From the NCBI RefSeq assembly GCF_947179515.1, contig NC_067473.1, positions 81,895,069 to 81,959,068 of the forward strand: a stretch of DNA of 64,000 nucleotides, in the 5' to 3' direction. Below, piece by piece: positions 41,945 to 54,576 of the stretch (positions within the stretch are counted from its first letter, which is position 1; each line of letters begins with the position of its first letter). The position numbers and the translations under genes were made by a program. Source of the stretch: Apodemus sylvaticus (taxonomy: Eukaryota > Chordata > Mammalia > Rodentia > Muridae). Below the pieces are notes generated by a model. The model had not been told where the DNA came from. It saw only the letters and a program-made list of their open reading frames with translations, and made no database searches.

Positions 41945-43180
41945 AATGTTGGGATATAACAGAATAAAGACAGAGGAAAACCATGTCTTTGTTATGGCTG
42001 AGAAAAGAACACAAGCCAATTCCAGCTGACTAGAGCAGAGTGCAGAGGGAATTTATTGGAATCATCTCTGATGCTGTGAGAAATTCCAGAAACATGAGTT
42101 GAGATGATTGTCTCCAGATCCCCAAGGAACTGCATAGGAGGTTTCCTCAAAAGAGAGCCAGCTTTCCCTCCTGTACGAATGATTGACCAGACTCTACCTC
42201 AAGTCCAGATTCCTGGGAGATAATTTGGTTGGTTGCATTTGGGTGAGGTGCCTCCTGTATAGGCATTCCGTAGGACCCAGGCTCATTGCTTCAGTAGGCC
42301 TGGTCCTCTGAGAAGAGCCACTGGGCTGGGTAGCACCTGGATGGAATGGAGACATGAGTAGTGACTAGTCAGGGCAGGCTCACACAGGCTTGCAGTATTT
42401 AAAGCATGTATGTACAGTGACATAGGAGATGATTTGAGGGTGCTGCTGCTGACGTCTGAGCCTTGGGGCTGCTTCTGAATTAAGGGAAAGTGTTCTTCCT
42501 ATGAAGGTCCCTGGAGGCCACTGGCAGGTTGACAAGGCACCCCACCCTGAGAAGATTTATTGGCAGGACTTTGATTCTGTGGGGCATTGCAGGTTACTAT
42601 GCATTCATATGAGCGGCTTGATTTGGGCCTACTTTTCTGACTGGACCCTTGTTAAGAATTATCTATGGGAGTGCAACTTTTTAATTTGTGCAGTTGCCTA
42701 GGAGTAATACTCTTTAACAGAATGTGACAGCTTGACTCTGCTTTGAAGCATTTCCTTTCAGTATTTTAGTGCGCTGGAGGCTATCCCATGCCCTGCCTGC
42801 TTTTTCTGCCTTCTCTTCCTTCATTGGGACCTTCCTTTATTTTTCCATCTGGGCAGTAGACAGGTAGCTTGCCAGATCATTTACTGGTGTCGTTACCCTG
42901 CCAGGTCCCATTCGCTGCTGGTAGACGTGGCTGTTTGGGAGAAACACTCTTGCACAATGCGTCTGGAGGCCTAGCCACCTCTGGGAGTCTAGGGAGGCAG
43001 GGAAGTCAGACCTTGCTGGTCCTCTTTAGGTCTGCAGCTGGATCCATTCTCAGTGGAGGGATGTCTCCAGGGGATGGGGCGAGTCACCCTGCAAGGCTTT
43101 AGTTCACTAAGGGCTGCTATGTCAGGACCACAATTGCTATGTGAAACAGATCCCAGGTGAGGCAGTCTTGGATATTCTTT
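41945..43180. other. Intronic stretch, nothing recognised
   Basis: No exon-like frame, RNA gene or firm repeat. The short ORFs here are unsupported. Confidence 0.5.
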
Positions 43181-43185
43181 TTTGT

Positions 43186-43310
43186 GTGTGTTGTTTTGAG
43201 ATAGGGTTGGGAGAATTCCCTGTACTATCCCAGCTGGACTCAAACTTGACATCTTCCCGCCACAGCCTCTTAAGTATAGGGATTGCACGTGTTTGCCACC
43301 ATGCTTGGAC
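43186..43310 (-). mobile_element. B1 SINE, diverged
   Basis: 'tatcccagctggactcaaac' and 'gcctcttaagtatagggatt' are reverse B1 landmarks. A second partial B1-like piece follows at about 43312-43400. Confidence 0.65.
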
Positions 43311-43649
43311 TGTTTATTTTTGAGACAGGAATCTCCCAGTGTCACCCCGTGATTGCCTCAAGTTCATGTGTTCTTCCTGCCTCAGCTGCAGGAGTGGGTG
43401 GGGCTGCTCTACCAGCTTTGGTAGTCTTTATAGTGTCCAAAAACATTGTTTTCAGCTTTAATGGTCCAAACAGAATCCTAAACTAGAATTTAAAGCAAGC
43501 TAACTTTCTTCTCCTAGTTGATGTGTATACTAGAACTGAGAGATGAATTGTCTGCATCCTCTGGGATGGTCATTTCTCTTTTGTCTCTGGATCTGAAATA
43601 AGAATGATTTCAGCAAAGAATGGTATAAACATATGCCATTTAATTTTAG

Positions 43650-43882
43650 TTTTAAAAACATTTATTTTTAATTTTTATGCATATGTGAACGTGCGTGAGA
43701 ATTCACCGCGTGCAGCAGGTGCGTGCTGGAGCCGGTGGAGGTCAGCAGAGAGCACTGGGTCCCCTGGAACTGGGGTTACAAGGTAATCATGAGCAACCAT
43801 GTGGGTAGTGGGAACCAAACTCAAGTCTCCCACTCTGCTAGAGTAGCAAATGCTCCACCACTGAGCCTTCTTCTCTCTAGCC
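43650..43882 (-). mobile_element. B3 SINE
   Basis: 'ggaggtcagcagagagcact', 'gagcaaccatgtgggtagtg' and the head 'ccaccactgagccttcttct'. Confidence 0.75.
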
Positions 43883-43964
43883 CCATGAATTTATTTAAAA
43901 AAAAAATACAATACATAATATAGGCTGGAGGTATAGATCAATGATAGAGATGTGAGGCAGTTGG

Positions 43965-44125
43965 GCTAAAAATATGACTCAATGGTTAAGAACACTGCTG
44001 CTCTTCCAGGTTCAATTTCCAGAACTCACATGCTGCCTTACAGTGCTCTGTAATCCCATGATGTCTCATGCCCTCTTCTGGCATTCACACCAGGCACACA
44101 TGTGGCACACAGATATACATGCAGG
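43965..44125 (+). mobile_element. B2-family SINE
   Basis: Head 'atatgactcaatggttaaga', body with 'ccagaactcacatgctgcct', tail 'cacacagatatacatgcagg'. Confidence 0.7.
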
Positions 44126-44144
44126 CAAAACACTCATACATACT

Positions 44145-44555
44145 TGTACTGGCTGGTTTTGTGTGTCAACTTGACACAAGCTAGAGTTATCACAGAGAAA
44201 GGAGCCTCCCTTGAGGAAATGCCTCCATGAGATCCAGTTGTAAGGCATTTTCCCAATTAGAGATCAACTGGGGAGGGCTCAGCCCATTGTGGGTGGTGCC
44301 ATCCCTGGGCTGGTAGTCCTGGGTTCTATAAGAAGGCAAGCTGAACAAGCCAGAGGAAGCAAGCCGGTAAATAGCACCCCTCCATGGCCTCTGCATCAGT
44401 TCTTGCCTCCAGGTTCCTGCCCTGTATGAGTTCCTGTCCTGACTTCTGTTGGTGATAAACAGCAATGTGGAACTGTAAGCTGAATAAACTCTTTCCTCCC
44501 CAACTTGTTTCTTGGTCATGATGTTTGTGCAAGAATAGAAACCCTGACTAAGACA
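44145..44555 (+). mobile_element. MaLR-like solo LTR
   Basis: 411 bp from TGTACTGGCTGG to GACTAAGACA, TG..CA ends. Contains 'gctgaataaactctttcc', which holds AATAAA. Same family as 33165 and 55344. No clean TSD seen. Confidence 0.75.
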
Positions 44556-44622
44556 CATATTAAAAATATTTTAGAATGTGAAGCCATGGATTTAATTCCA
44601 AGCATAACAAATAAATAATAGT

Positions 44623-44624
<2 letters not shown>

Positions 44625-44703
<79 letters not shown>
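44625..44703. repeat. (TC)n(TCTA)n compound microsatellite
   Basis: About 15 TC units followed by about 12 TCTA units. Confidence 0.97.
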
Positions 44704-44704
<1 letters not shown>

Positions 44705-45034
44705 GGTTAGGTAATTTTATAACTTAAAATTCTAGCTGCCCAGCTTCTGAGATTTGAGAAGGGACATGTGGGCAGGTGTGGTCCCTTGTTGCACAGTAAA
44801 GTTCCTTCTGTCCTGCTCCAGCCTTTCCAGGAGGCCAGTCTGTTGATGGGTCTTTGGCCATCCTGTGTTATAGATTCTTTTCAGTAAGAGCATTCTGTTC
44901 TCCTATTTGCTTTCAATTATCCCAAGTTTTGTTGCCATCCATGGGTTGTTCAGGCCATCTTTACTATTCCTTTCATCCTTTTGAAGTGGAGGTATGTGTA
45001 ACTTTACAGCTTTCTGTCACTACTTGTTCTTACT

Positions 45035-45230
45035 TAATTTTTTAAAAAATTATTTGTTTCATTTTAGATTATATGTATGCATTTGAGTATGGGTTTGCAC
45101 TTGCAGGTACACAAAGAGGCCATGTATCAGACTCCCTGGAACTGGAATCACAGATGGTTGTGAGCCACCCAACTGGGTCCTCTGCAACAGCAGTATGAGC
45201 TCTTAACCACTGAGCCATCTCTCCATCCCT
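45035..45230 (-). mobile_element. B3/B2-type SINE
   Basis: 'ttgtgagccacccaactggg' and the head 'taaccactgagccatctctc'. Confidence 0.75.
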
Positions 45231-45241
45231 CATTTATTTAT

Positions 45242-45345
45242 TTTTCTTATATTTTTTGGAGGTCTGGTCTTGTTGTGTAGCTCAATGGCTTCAGTCTTCT
45301 TACCTCAGTTTCCCACTGGTTGGATCAGGCGTGTACCCGCCCACC
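45242..45345 (-). mobile_element. B1 SINE, old
   Basis: 'ttgttgtgtagctcaatggc' and 'gttggatcaggcgtgtaccc'. Confidence 0.5.
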
Positions 45346-45589
45346 AGCTTGCCATTTGTTCCAGCAAACGTTCTTTCTTGCTATAACCTTGCCTAATCCC
45401 ATATTCAGAGGTGCAGCCTATTATTAACACTGTAAGTATAGAGATACGAAGTGCTTATTTATGTTAAGTAATATGTTGGAAAATAATGTATGCTTCTGTG
45501 TAGACAACTTCCTGAGTTGAGAATGATGGGTTTTACTTATCTTCAGCAACTGTGGGATGGCTGCATCTGCCTTTTTGTTGTTGTTGTTA

Positions 45590-45695
45590 TTTGTATTTTT
45601 CCTTTTTGAGTCAGAGTCGAACTTGATGGCCTTGACTTCTGATACTCCTGCCTCCACCTCCTTAGTATCAGGATCACAGGTTTGAGCCATCAAGT
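45590..45695 (-). mobile_element. B1 SINE, old
   Basis: 'ctcctgcctccacctcctta' and 'tcaggatcacaggtttgagc'. Confidence 0.55.
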
Positions 45696-45861
45696 GATTC
45701 TTTGTGATGTTGGGAATGGGGTCCAGGGCTTCGTGTAGCTAAGAAAGCATTCCACTGCTGAATTTCATCCCCAGCCCTAGGTAGACTGCCCCACCCCCCA
45801 CTTTCTTAAGTACTAACTTCAGTTTGCAGCATAATAAAGCCACTCCCTTCTTAGCTTTGCT

Positions 45862-46175
45862 GGTACACTGTTCCCTGTGCTGTTCTGCTTGTGCACACAT
45901 CTGTGCACATAGCCCCTATGCTGTTCTGCATCCGCATATATCTGTGCACTTAATGCCTGTCCTGTTCTGCATCCACACACATCTGTGTACATAGCCCCTG
46001 GTGCTGTTCTACATCCACAAACATCTGTGCACATAGCCCCTATGCTGTTCTGCATCTGCATACATCTGTGCACATAGCCCCTATGCTGTTCTGCATATAC
46101 ACATCTGTACACATAGCCCCTGGTGCTGTTCTACATTTGCACACATCTGTGCACATAGCCCCTGTGCTATTGTTC
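45862..46175. repeat. 41-bp minisatellite, about 7 copies
   Basis: The block 'tgttctgcatcc' followed by 'atctgtgcacatagcccc' recurs with starts at 45881, 45922, 45963, 46005, 46046, 46087 and 46127 (spacing 40-42). Copies are about 80-90% alike by eye. Not part of an exon. Confidence 0.9.
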
Positions 46176-46391
46176 TTTCAAAAACAAAATTACCATTGTA
46201 ACCATTTAAACATTTATGTTGTAGTAGTAGTGTGAATTACATGCATGTTTGTATGCAGAGGATCTCTAGGGTTTCTTGTTTCTTAAAAACTCTTACCTTA
46301 GATGCACTGACAGTTCCTCCTCATTTTCCCTGCACCTCAGTTTCCTGATAATCACACTTTACTTTTGTTTCTCTGAGTTTAAATTATTATT

Positions 46392-46548
46392 TTTTTTTAT
46401 GTTTTATTTTTAAGACAGGGTTTCACTATATAGCTCAGGTGGTGCTGGAGTTCACTATGTAGCCCAGGCTGGCCTCAAACTTGGTGTCTTCCTGCCTTAG
46501 CTAACCAGGTACTGGGGTGATAAAGTCATGAGCCACATGTCTAACCCA
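46392..46548 (-). mobile_element. B1 SINE
   Basis: 'agacagggtttcactatata' and 'gtagcccaggctggcctcaa'. About 20 bp of the middle appears duplicated ('agttcactatgtagcccagg'). Confidence 0.75.
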
Positions 46549-46661
46549 TGTAGTTTGTGGAGCCATGCACATAGTGCTTATCTTTCTTGGCTAGTCCATG
46601 TCCTTCATGAAGTGCCCTCAAGATACACAGGTGACACGTAGCATTTCATGCTTTTATATAT

Positions 46662-47215
46662 ATATATGTATGTATTCTATTCTATATTCTTTGTTTACAT
46701 TCCAATGCTTTCCCCTTTCCCAGTTTCCCCCTCCCCATATGTCCCATAAGTCCACTTCTCTCCATCCATTCTCCAATCATTCCCTCTCCCTTTTCTCTGT
46801 CCTGGTACTCCCCTACAATGCTGTATCAAGCCTTTCCAGGATCAGGGCCCTCTTCTTCCTTCTTCATGGGAATCATTTGATATGCTAATTGTGTCTTCAG
46901 TATTCAGAGTTCTGGGCTAATTAATATCCACTTATCAATGATTGCATTCCATGTGTATTCTTTTGTGACTGGGTTACCTCGCTTAGGATGATATTTTCCA
47001 GTTCCAACCATTTGCCTAAAAAATTCATGAATTCGTTGTTTTTAATTGCTGAGTAGTATTTCATTGTGTAAATATACCACATTTTTTGTATCCATTCCTC
47101 CATTGAGGGACATCTGGGTTCTTTCTAGCTTCTGGCTATTATAAATAAGGCTGCTATGAACATAGTGGATCATGTGTCCTTATTGCATGCTGGGAAATCC
47201 TCTATTCATGTTTTT
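46662..47215 (-). mobile_element. L1 3' end, minus strand
   Basis: 'ctatattctttgtttacatt' (3' terminus), 3' UTR and ORF2 C-terminus in reverse to about 47215. 5' truncated. Confidence 0.85.
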
Positions 47216-47234
47216 ACCTATTTCCTTCACTTTG

Positions 47235-47560
47235 CGCACGCTTCCCATTTCTTACCTGACGGATGTTCAATTTGCTTCTCTTTTTTGGCTCTAATCGGTC
47301 ATGCTACAGGGAACATGTCCATGCAGATACCCCTGCCAGCCTCTGTTCTTAATTCTTTTGGGTGATTAGGATTCTTGGAGCTTCGTGGACTTTTGAGTTA
47401 ATTTTTTTTTAAATGAAATTCTCTTTTGTCTAGAAGTTGACTTGTTTTGCATTCCCACTAATGGTGCACAAGGTTTGTCTTTCTCTACATGGTCATGTAC
47501 AGTGTTTATTTTCTGTTTTTTAGTGGCTTCTCTTCATGTCCTGAGGTAGTTTGTTAGTAT
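47235..47560 (-). mobile_element. Possible ancient L1 fragment
   Basis: 'cattcccactaatggtgcac' and similar phrases resemble the reverse of an old mammalian L1 ORF2 end. Weak. Confidence 0.35.
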
Positions 47561-47606
47561 TGCTACAATTGTTTTTAAAGGTACATTGAGCCTATTCTGT
47601 TTAAAA

Positions 47607-47790
47607 TATCTATGTTTCTGTGTGTATGAGCAAGTATGTGCGGGTGCTCATGGAGGTCAGAAGAGGGTGCTGGAGCCTCTGGGACAGGAGTTATAGGCAG
47701 TTGTGCTTGTGTGCTGCCCAGTGTGGGTGTTGGGAACTAAACTTGGTCCTCCTAGGAGAGCAGCACACACTCTTTTTCCTCTCTCCAATC
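47607..47790 (-). mobile_element. B3 SINE, partial
   Basis: 'tggaggtcagaagagggtgc' and 'ggtgttgggaactaaacttg'; the tRNA-like head is mostly gone. Confidence 0.65.
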
Positions 47791-47794
47791 GCCT

Positions 47795-48640
47795 TAATTC
47801 TGCTATAGATGAGGAAGCTGAGGAGGCCGAGAGAAGTGCAGTGACTGGCCTGGCTTGTCAGCTACAGAGCCACTGAAGTCAGCCTGGGATTCAGGACCCA
47901 GGGGCAGTAGAGGGGGCAGAAATGGGCACCTTTTCAAAGAAAGCCAGAGTTGAGTTGAGGGAAAGTATCTTGAGGGTACACAAAGTAGAGTTGAGGGAAA
48001 GAGGGTAGTGGTGTCAGCATAGCCCTGAGGTAAGAGGCAGGAGAGGGCTGCCTATGAAGATTGCATTTGAAGTCCTCTGGCCTGGCTTCCAGATGGTTTG
48101 GTATCTGCCCCCGCTCCCCCCCCCCCCCATGTACCTGCTATAGAGCCTGCTGGGAAAGGGTAGGGTTTGGGCTACTGGCTTCATACCCTGACTTCGCTCA
48201 GCCCTTAGTGAGAGAAGGGCTTATTCAGTGCTGTCTGTGGAACTTTCTCGTACAAAAACCAAGGCCATGGAGAAGTGCCAGCAGGTCTTGATCTCTCTAG
48301 GGTGATGGAGATAGTCTTTGCGTTCTAGAGAGGTGTTCTAGGGGCCATCTGTGGATCACAGCAGAACCGGGAACCCAAGCTCCTTGAGACCCATGTTAGG
48401 CTCTGGGTTAGACCCTGGTTGGCAACACCGTAGCACATTCCTACTCAGTAGTTACATATTCCTGTTCAGTGGCTACCATACAGACAGCACAGGTTTCAAA
48501 ACTGATTTTTAGCCATTGTTCTGAGTCAGAATGATAGGTAAGGGAATTAAGGCCAGTGATTGGTCACTAGCAGATACTCACTCATTGAAACCTGACTTGT
48601 CTATTTGGAGGTGAGTATGTTAGTCACATACAATCGCCAG
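47795..48640. other. Intronic stretch, nothing recognised
   Basis: Contains a 16-C-rich run at about 48115-48129. No exon-like frame. Confidence 0.5.
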
Positions 48641-48679
48641 AGGGGAGCTTGCATGTGGAAAGAGCCCTGGAAATATATT

Positions 48680-48870
48680 ATGGATTTAATTAGTATTTCC
48701 CTGGTGCTTGGTAATAATGAAAACCTTTTCAGGTGCTTGTTAGTTATTTGTTTTCCTTCTTTGAAGAAATGTCTATTCAAGTAGTTTGCTCATTTTTTTT
48801 TTGAAGTTGGGTTGTTTTATTGTTGTTGAGTTGCAAGACTTCTTAGATATTCTAAACATTCATCTTTTGT
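48680..48870 (-). mobile_element. Ancient L1 ORF2 end
   Basis: 'ctttgaagaaatgtctattc' and 'cttcttagatattctaaaca' resemble the reverse of old L1 ORF2. Confidence 0.5.
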
Positions 48871-48879
48871 ATGTGTATT

Positions 48880-49200
48880 GCTTACCTTTCTTATCACCAT
48901 GACAAAATGCCTGGCGGAAACAACTTTAGGAAGGAAAGGGTTAATTTGCAGGTAGTATAGTGGCTTTGGACAGTGGGGCTTGCAGCTGTTTACATCTCAT
49001 AGATCAGGAAGGAGAGAACACAGACCAGAACTGGGAGTGGCTGGAACCTTCAAAGGGCCACCTCTAGTGGCCTATGCCTACTTGCTGGGCCTCATATTCC
49101 AGAGGTTCTGTAACTTTCCCAAGTAGCATCACTAGCTAAGGAGTAAGTATGCAAGCACATGAGTCTATGGGAGAGAGAGACGTTTCAGAGGCAAACCTGA
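48880..49200 (-). mobile_element. MaLR-like LTR, old
   Basis: 'cttatcaccatgacaaaatg' and 'ggaaggaaagggttaatttg' recall the LTR family at 55332, but diverged. Confidence 0.45.
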
Positions 49201-49384
49201 CAGTGGTTTGCGTCTCTCTGCTGCTGTTCTGCAGGCTGTCTTTCCACCCTGCCAATTATTTCCTGCACTGTGAAGAGTTTTGAAGTCTGACACAATCCCA
49301 CTTGACTGTTTTTGCTTTGGCTGCCTGTGCCGTTGGTACTATCCAAGGAATCATTGTAGAATCAGTGCTGAGAGGCTTTCCCTG

Positions 49385-49500
49385 TGCTTTTTGAGATGCA
49401 TTTTAAGGGTGAAGCCTAAACTGGCCTCTAATTCCTTGATCTTCCTGCCTCACTATCCCCATTGCTGGGATTTATAGGCATGTACTATTATGCCTGGTTC
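49385..49500 (-). mobile_element. B1 SINE, old
   Basis: 'ctaattccttgatcttcctg' and 'attgctgggatttataggca'. Confidence 0.6.
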
Positions 49501-49554
49501 CATGTTTTTCTTTTCCCCCTAGGGGTTTTGTAACTTTGGATCTTAAGTGTATGT

Positions 49555-50650
49555 CTTTAATATCATTTGCATTTAATGGCAAAGACCCAATTTTGTTCTT
49601 TTGTATTTAAATATCTGTAGTTTCTGACACAACTTTTTGGAACCTAGAATGTCACCACCAGGTGATTTTATCCACGATCCCTTGCTGATGTATGAAAAGA
49701 TTCACTCCAGACTCTCTGTTCAGTTTCATTCATTTCTGTAATTTAAATGCGGGGCACACTGTTCTCATTACTGTTGTCTTCCACAGTTAAAGGTCAGGAA
49801 CTAGAGCGTTCCTGCTCTTCTTTCTTGGGATTATTGTGCTTATTTGAATCAGTAGATGTTTCCAGGTGAATTTTAGGATATTTTTCTCCTGCTGCAAGAT
49901 GCCAGTGGGAATTTGATAGGTCACCTGGGTGCTACAAGTGTTTTAATGAGATTAATCTTCTAATCCATGAACACAGGTAGGGTGTCTTTATTTTTGTCCT
50001 CTTTAATTTGTTCTTGCTTAAAATTGTTTTAATATTTTTTATCACGAGTTTATATGTGCACGAGTGTGCAGTTCACACAGTCATGTGTGGAGGTCAGAGG
50101 ACAACCTGCAAGAGTTGGTTCTTCCTTCTACCATGTGGGTTCTGGGGATCAAACTCAGGTCGTCAGTCTTGGTTTGAAGTGTCCATACCAGGTAAGTCAC
50201 CTTGCCAGACCACTTACATTTCTTTCAGCAATATTTCTCTAGTTTTCTGTGTGTAGTTCTTTTGGGTCTTGGTTTAATTTCTAGCAAACATTTTTTTTTT
50301 GCTTTTGTAGATAGAATTGTTTATTAACTTCTTATTATCTACTCGTAGAAGGGAAACACAGCTCATTTTTGCTTATTGACTTTGTATAATGCCACACTGT
50401 CAAAGTAATTTATTAATTCAGAGAAAGCAAGCTCTTCAGGGGTTTCTACAGTTTCTTGTGTTAATGTAGGAACACTGTGCCTCTCCCTAGTGTGGGTGCT
50501 TCTGCTTCTTTGTATTGCTGAATTTGCCTCGCCAGTTTTTCCAGGGCTTTGTTGAATAGAAGTGGGAAAGAAGGCATCGTTACTTTATTTCTGAGCACAG
50601 GGAGAAATCATCTGGTTTTTTCACCATTGAGTATAATGTCAGCTGCACAC
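49555..50650 (-). mobile_element. Ancient L1 ORF2 fragments, minus strand
   Basis: Phrases such as 'ttaatgagattaatcttcta', 'taatccatgaacacagg' and 'tgttgaatagaagtgggaaa' match the reverse of an old L1 reverse-transcriptase region. A B3-like SINE interrupts it at about 50030-50215. Confidence 0.55.
50030..50215 (-). mobile_element. B3-like SINE inside the old L1
   Basis: 'gtggaggtcagaggacaacc' and 'gtgggttctggggatcaaac'; the head is degraded. Confidence 0.65.
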
Positions 50651-50659
50651 AGTCTTTTC

Positions 50660-51590
50660 ATTAAGCCTTCCTGGAACTGCCTGGTTGGGTAAGCCATCTG
50701 TTTCCTGTAGGACCTGATTGGGACGTCTATAAAAGGTGAGAATGAGCTGGGCAGTGGGACAGGCTGCATACAATCTTATTCCAGCATTTGCAGAAGTGAT
50801 TTTTATGACCACTTCTGGGCTTGATGCTTCACATGAGTTTGTGCCAGTTGCCATGATCAGCATAAATCTACCTAGGACAATTTCAGTTTTTCCAAATGCC
50901 CTTTAAGCAACAGACAGCACTGGTCCTGCATTGTTAGAGCCTTATGTTCCTTAGTGCCTGTAACACATTTCTGCATCATTGTTCCACAGTGCTATGCGAT
51001 CAAAGGAAGGAATTAACATCATGAGGCCAATCATCAAAGGAATTAACAATACTGTGAGGCTGCTGACCTTCCTGAGTTTGTGCCAGGAGCTGAGACTTAG
51101 ATAGTCATGGATTCCAACATCTTTGTTTTTTCCCCACTTGGCTAACTTTTTGAGCTTGGAAAAAAAAATTAACTTCCAGGGAGCCTGAATGTCTAAGCAT
51201 TACACAACCTGTGTTGTGTAAGAATTATGAGGATTCAAGGATTAGATAGAGTCAAGCTCTTTGTGAAGAGCTTACTTTGCAAGTAAGCCTAACACAGATG
51301 AAATGCTTGGTAACTAGTAGAAAGGGACATAGCAGGAGGGGAGAGAGAGAAGAAGGATAATGGGAAAAATGTGTTCAGGGATTTCAGCTGTGGAGAGAAA
51401 GAACGGTTAATCCAGGGGAAATGAAGAAGCAGAGATAAATAACACCAAGGGTGTTTGAAAAAGACATAGAGCAGCATGTTACTATATGAGCTTCCTTAAA
51501 ACATATATATGCGCACACATGCATATGCACATTCATGCTTTCATCGAACCTGATCCCAGTGCCAGAATGGGAAACCTCCAACAAGTTGTA
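50660..51590. other. Intronic stretch, nothing firm
   Basis: No exon-like frame seen. The right part (51290-51590) may be the edge of the old L1 that follows. Confidence 0.45.
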
Positions 51591-52500
51591 GGTCAAAGGG
51601 ATGCACGATAGTCCTAGAACAATATGGGCTACTGCTATTTTCCTTGGTTTCCTTGCAGCTTTTAAAGGTAGGACTCGATTGCTGAAGACACTGCCTACAT
51701 CAGGACACAGTGGAGTAGAAGGAAGGTGCTGTGCAAGCTGTCAAGGGAGGGAAGCCTTCAGTAGTGCTATCCAGTCGTAAAGCTTACAAACAACTATAAT
51801 GACCAGCCTGGCTTGCTATCTCTAGTAGTGCAATAGAGACACTTTTATCTTGGGGGTGACCAATGGCTGTCTAGTTGGACTTCAGGCCTGTTCAACAGGA
51901 GGGAATCATGCCTGGTAAAGTAAAACTAGCCAATTACTCAGGGCTCAAGAGGTTATTAGACATGAGAGAAGAACCTACAACCACCATGTTCCTAAAACAG
52001 TATAATTTCTAACTGCATTCTAGACAATTACCTTTATACTCACAGATGACTGTAGCTCTCACACCTTATCAAAAAAGATTTTCTTTCCCCCTAACAGATG
52101 GAGACTATTATAGAGATCCACAACTGGCCATGGTGCAGAGAATTGTGAATGTGGGTGTCCAACCCTGACTGATACATCTGCAATGTTGCCCCTATACCTA
52201 AAGCTCAGGGAAAAGCATAAAGATTGTAAGAGCCAGAGACCGGGGGTGCTTGCTATCATATAATGCCTTTTAGGGAAAACACACCTATGAAGTATCAGCA
52301 GAATGCTTGCCTGATCAAATCTAGCATAATGACAATAGCAGCTGACACGCTAGGTGTTGATTGGGGGAAATGTCACATGATTTCACCCCTAGGTAAAGGA
52401 GATACACACGGTCAGTGCCTGCTAAGAGATTCAGTTTCTTCCATGGGTGAGCTCCCACATAGGATGTCCAATCCTAAGTGGTCTTATATATACATGAAAA
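51590..52500 (+). mobile_element. Probable L1 (Lx) 3' UTR
   Basis: 'ccacaactggccatggtgca', 'aaagattgtaagagccagag' and 'agattcagtttcttccatgg' recall old murine L1 3' UTRs. No ORF2 recognised with it. Confidence 0.5.
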
Positions 52501-52519
52501 CGTGTTTATATAAGAAATG

Positions 52520-53225
52520 CTAAATGTATAAACATGCATACACACGTGCACACATATATACACACACATGAACACACAATTCCACAGAAGTATTAGGGTA
52601 AGGCACAGTCATCCAGGGACAGACAGAGAACTGGACCTCTGGGAAAAGTAGAAGACTGAATCACAGGCAGGAGGAATAGTGGCAGATGCCAAGAGGATGA
52701 CAGGAGTCAGAGGGTCCCAACAGTGGAGAACTTGGCTTGATCCCAGAAGGTAAAAGTGGTAGGTGGAGCTTTCAGAGCTGCATTTGCAGGGAAAGGATCA
52801 TGAGCTCCAGAAAGAACAAAAGAGCGAATAGTTCCCACCAAGGTGGTCTCAAGGGGCCCTAGAGGTGAGAGGCCACTCAGGAGGTCTGGGTTGCCCTTTT
52901 AATAGGTTCCCTAGCTCCCTCCCTTCTCATGCTCCATTTCCATGATTGGTCTGGCTCGGTCCCTCACCTGAGTAGGTTTCCTTCTCTGGCCCTCAAACTC
53001 CTTGGAGCAAGAAGCAGCCCCCTTTAAAGGGTCCTACACCCAGTTTCCTCATCAGCTTCGGTTCCCCTGGCTCGCCCCCAATATGTATAACATATAACAA
53101 TAATGATTAAATAAGGGAGTGTGAATTTGGGAGGCGGTGTGAGAGGACTTGAGGGGGGGGGGGAGGAAAGGGGTAGGAGAGATGTAGATACAGTGCTTAT
53201 GTATGAAGTTCTCAAAATACAATAG
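52520..53225. other. Intronic stretch, nothing recognised
   Basis: CA/TA-rich start (52520-52580) and a G run at 53150-53163. No gene. Confidence 0.5.
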
Positions 53226-53425
53226 GACCAGAGAGACGGCTCTGTGTCAAAGAGCACAGCTGTCCTTCTAGATGATTCAGGTTTGATTCCCAGTACCCAC
53301 GTAGTGGCTTACAACTGTCCATAACTCCAGTTCCAGGTGAGCTGAGGTGGACACCAGGCATGAATGTGGTATATAGACATACGTGTAGGCAACACGCTCA
53401 TATATATAAAATAAGTTATTAAATA
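53226..53425 (+). mobile_element. B2-family SINE
   Basis: Head 'agagagacggctctgtgtca', body 'tggcttacaactgtccataa', AT-rich tail. Confidence 0.75.
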
Positions 53426-53429
53426 AAAA

Positions 53430-54576
53430 CAAGTAAATAAAATAAAAGCCCAGAAACACTTTCAATTTAATTTGCAATTTCTCTATGCTTAATGTTGTTT
53501 TAAGAGGAATGATTTGTGATCTGTTAGCTGTGCCTACAATGTTTCTCTATTGCCAAACCTATTCTTTGAATATTTAATTTCAGTTTAATGGACTTTTTAA
53601 TAGTATTCAATGCTAAATGTGTAAACTTCTTAGAAAATGAATTAATACTATTACGACAGGATGTGTGTGCACTTCGAAAAATTGTATTAAGCTTTGGAAC
53701 TGTATTCACATTCTGCAGATGAGGAATGCATTTATTTTCTTTCTTTGTGTGTGTGATGTTGCTTTTTATTGTCTAGCCTTTGTTATGAGACAAACTATAA
53801 AGTAATTAAACTTTTATATGAATTGGCTCAGCCATGAAAGGAAAAAGTTCCCTAAAAAGGGGATACCTGGTAAATAGCCTCAATCGTGATTAAAAGGTGA
53901 AAAGGCCTTATTACTCCCAAGGAACCAGTTCTCCCAGGACAGCTTCCTTCCACCCCTCCTCGCCAGTTCACTTGCTTGGCCACATGTCCTGCAGTCACCC
54001 CTGAAGATCACCTGCACTGACCCCCTCAGCCCCAAGTTTGCCTGCACTGCCACTGATCCTGTGTCCCCTGCCCCCCACTGCAGCCCTCCTCCCATTGACA
54101 TCTGTTGTCAGATTCTACAAGCTCACCCGGTCTGTCCTCTGACTTCAGGGTTGGGGCTTATAGTCTATATAGAGTTGGGAACAAAGCCTTTTAGTCTGAG
54201 CCTTTGAAATGATAGACCCATGAGCCACCTGGGAGAAATATGCAGGAATGTTCTTCCATGAGCTGCCGTTTAAGCCCTTTAGACGTGTCACAGGAGCAAG
54301 GCATCTGTGTAGACAATTGTAATTGTTTTTTGAGCCTCTTTTAGACATCTTGGCTTCAGAGGAGACTGAGATCCACTAGTGTGTTGGCTGCAAATAAAGC
54401 CTCAGGGTAGAAGAGGGCCTTCATGTCAGGAAACAAGCTAGACCCTCAAGTTTAGAAGCCAGGTTCATCTTCTGCCCCGATTGTTTAGGAAGTATCGTCA
54501 ACATGCACAGAATCAGTGAATGGCAGATAATGCTATTTACTTGTTCTGAGCCCAGTTTGACCTCTTGTGCTTAAAT
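53430..54576. other. Intronic stretch, nothing recognised
   Basis: No splice-flanked frame or repeat I can name. Confidence 0.5.

Noticed and set aside
45862..46175. Regular repeats that could suggest a CRISPR array.
   Set aside because: The whole 41-bp unit repeats without unique spacers, and the DNA is mammalian.
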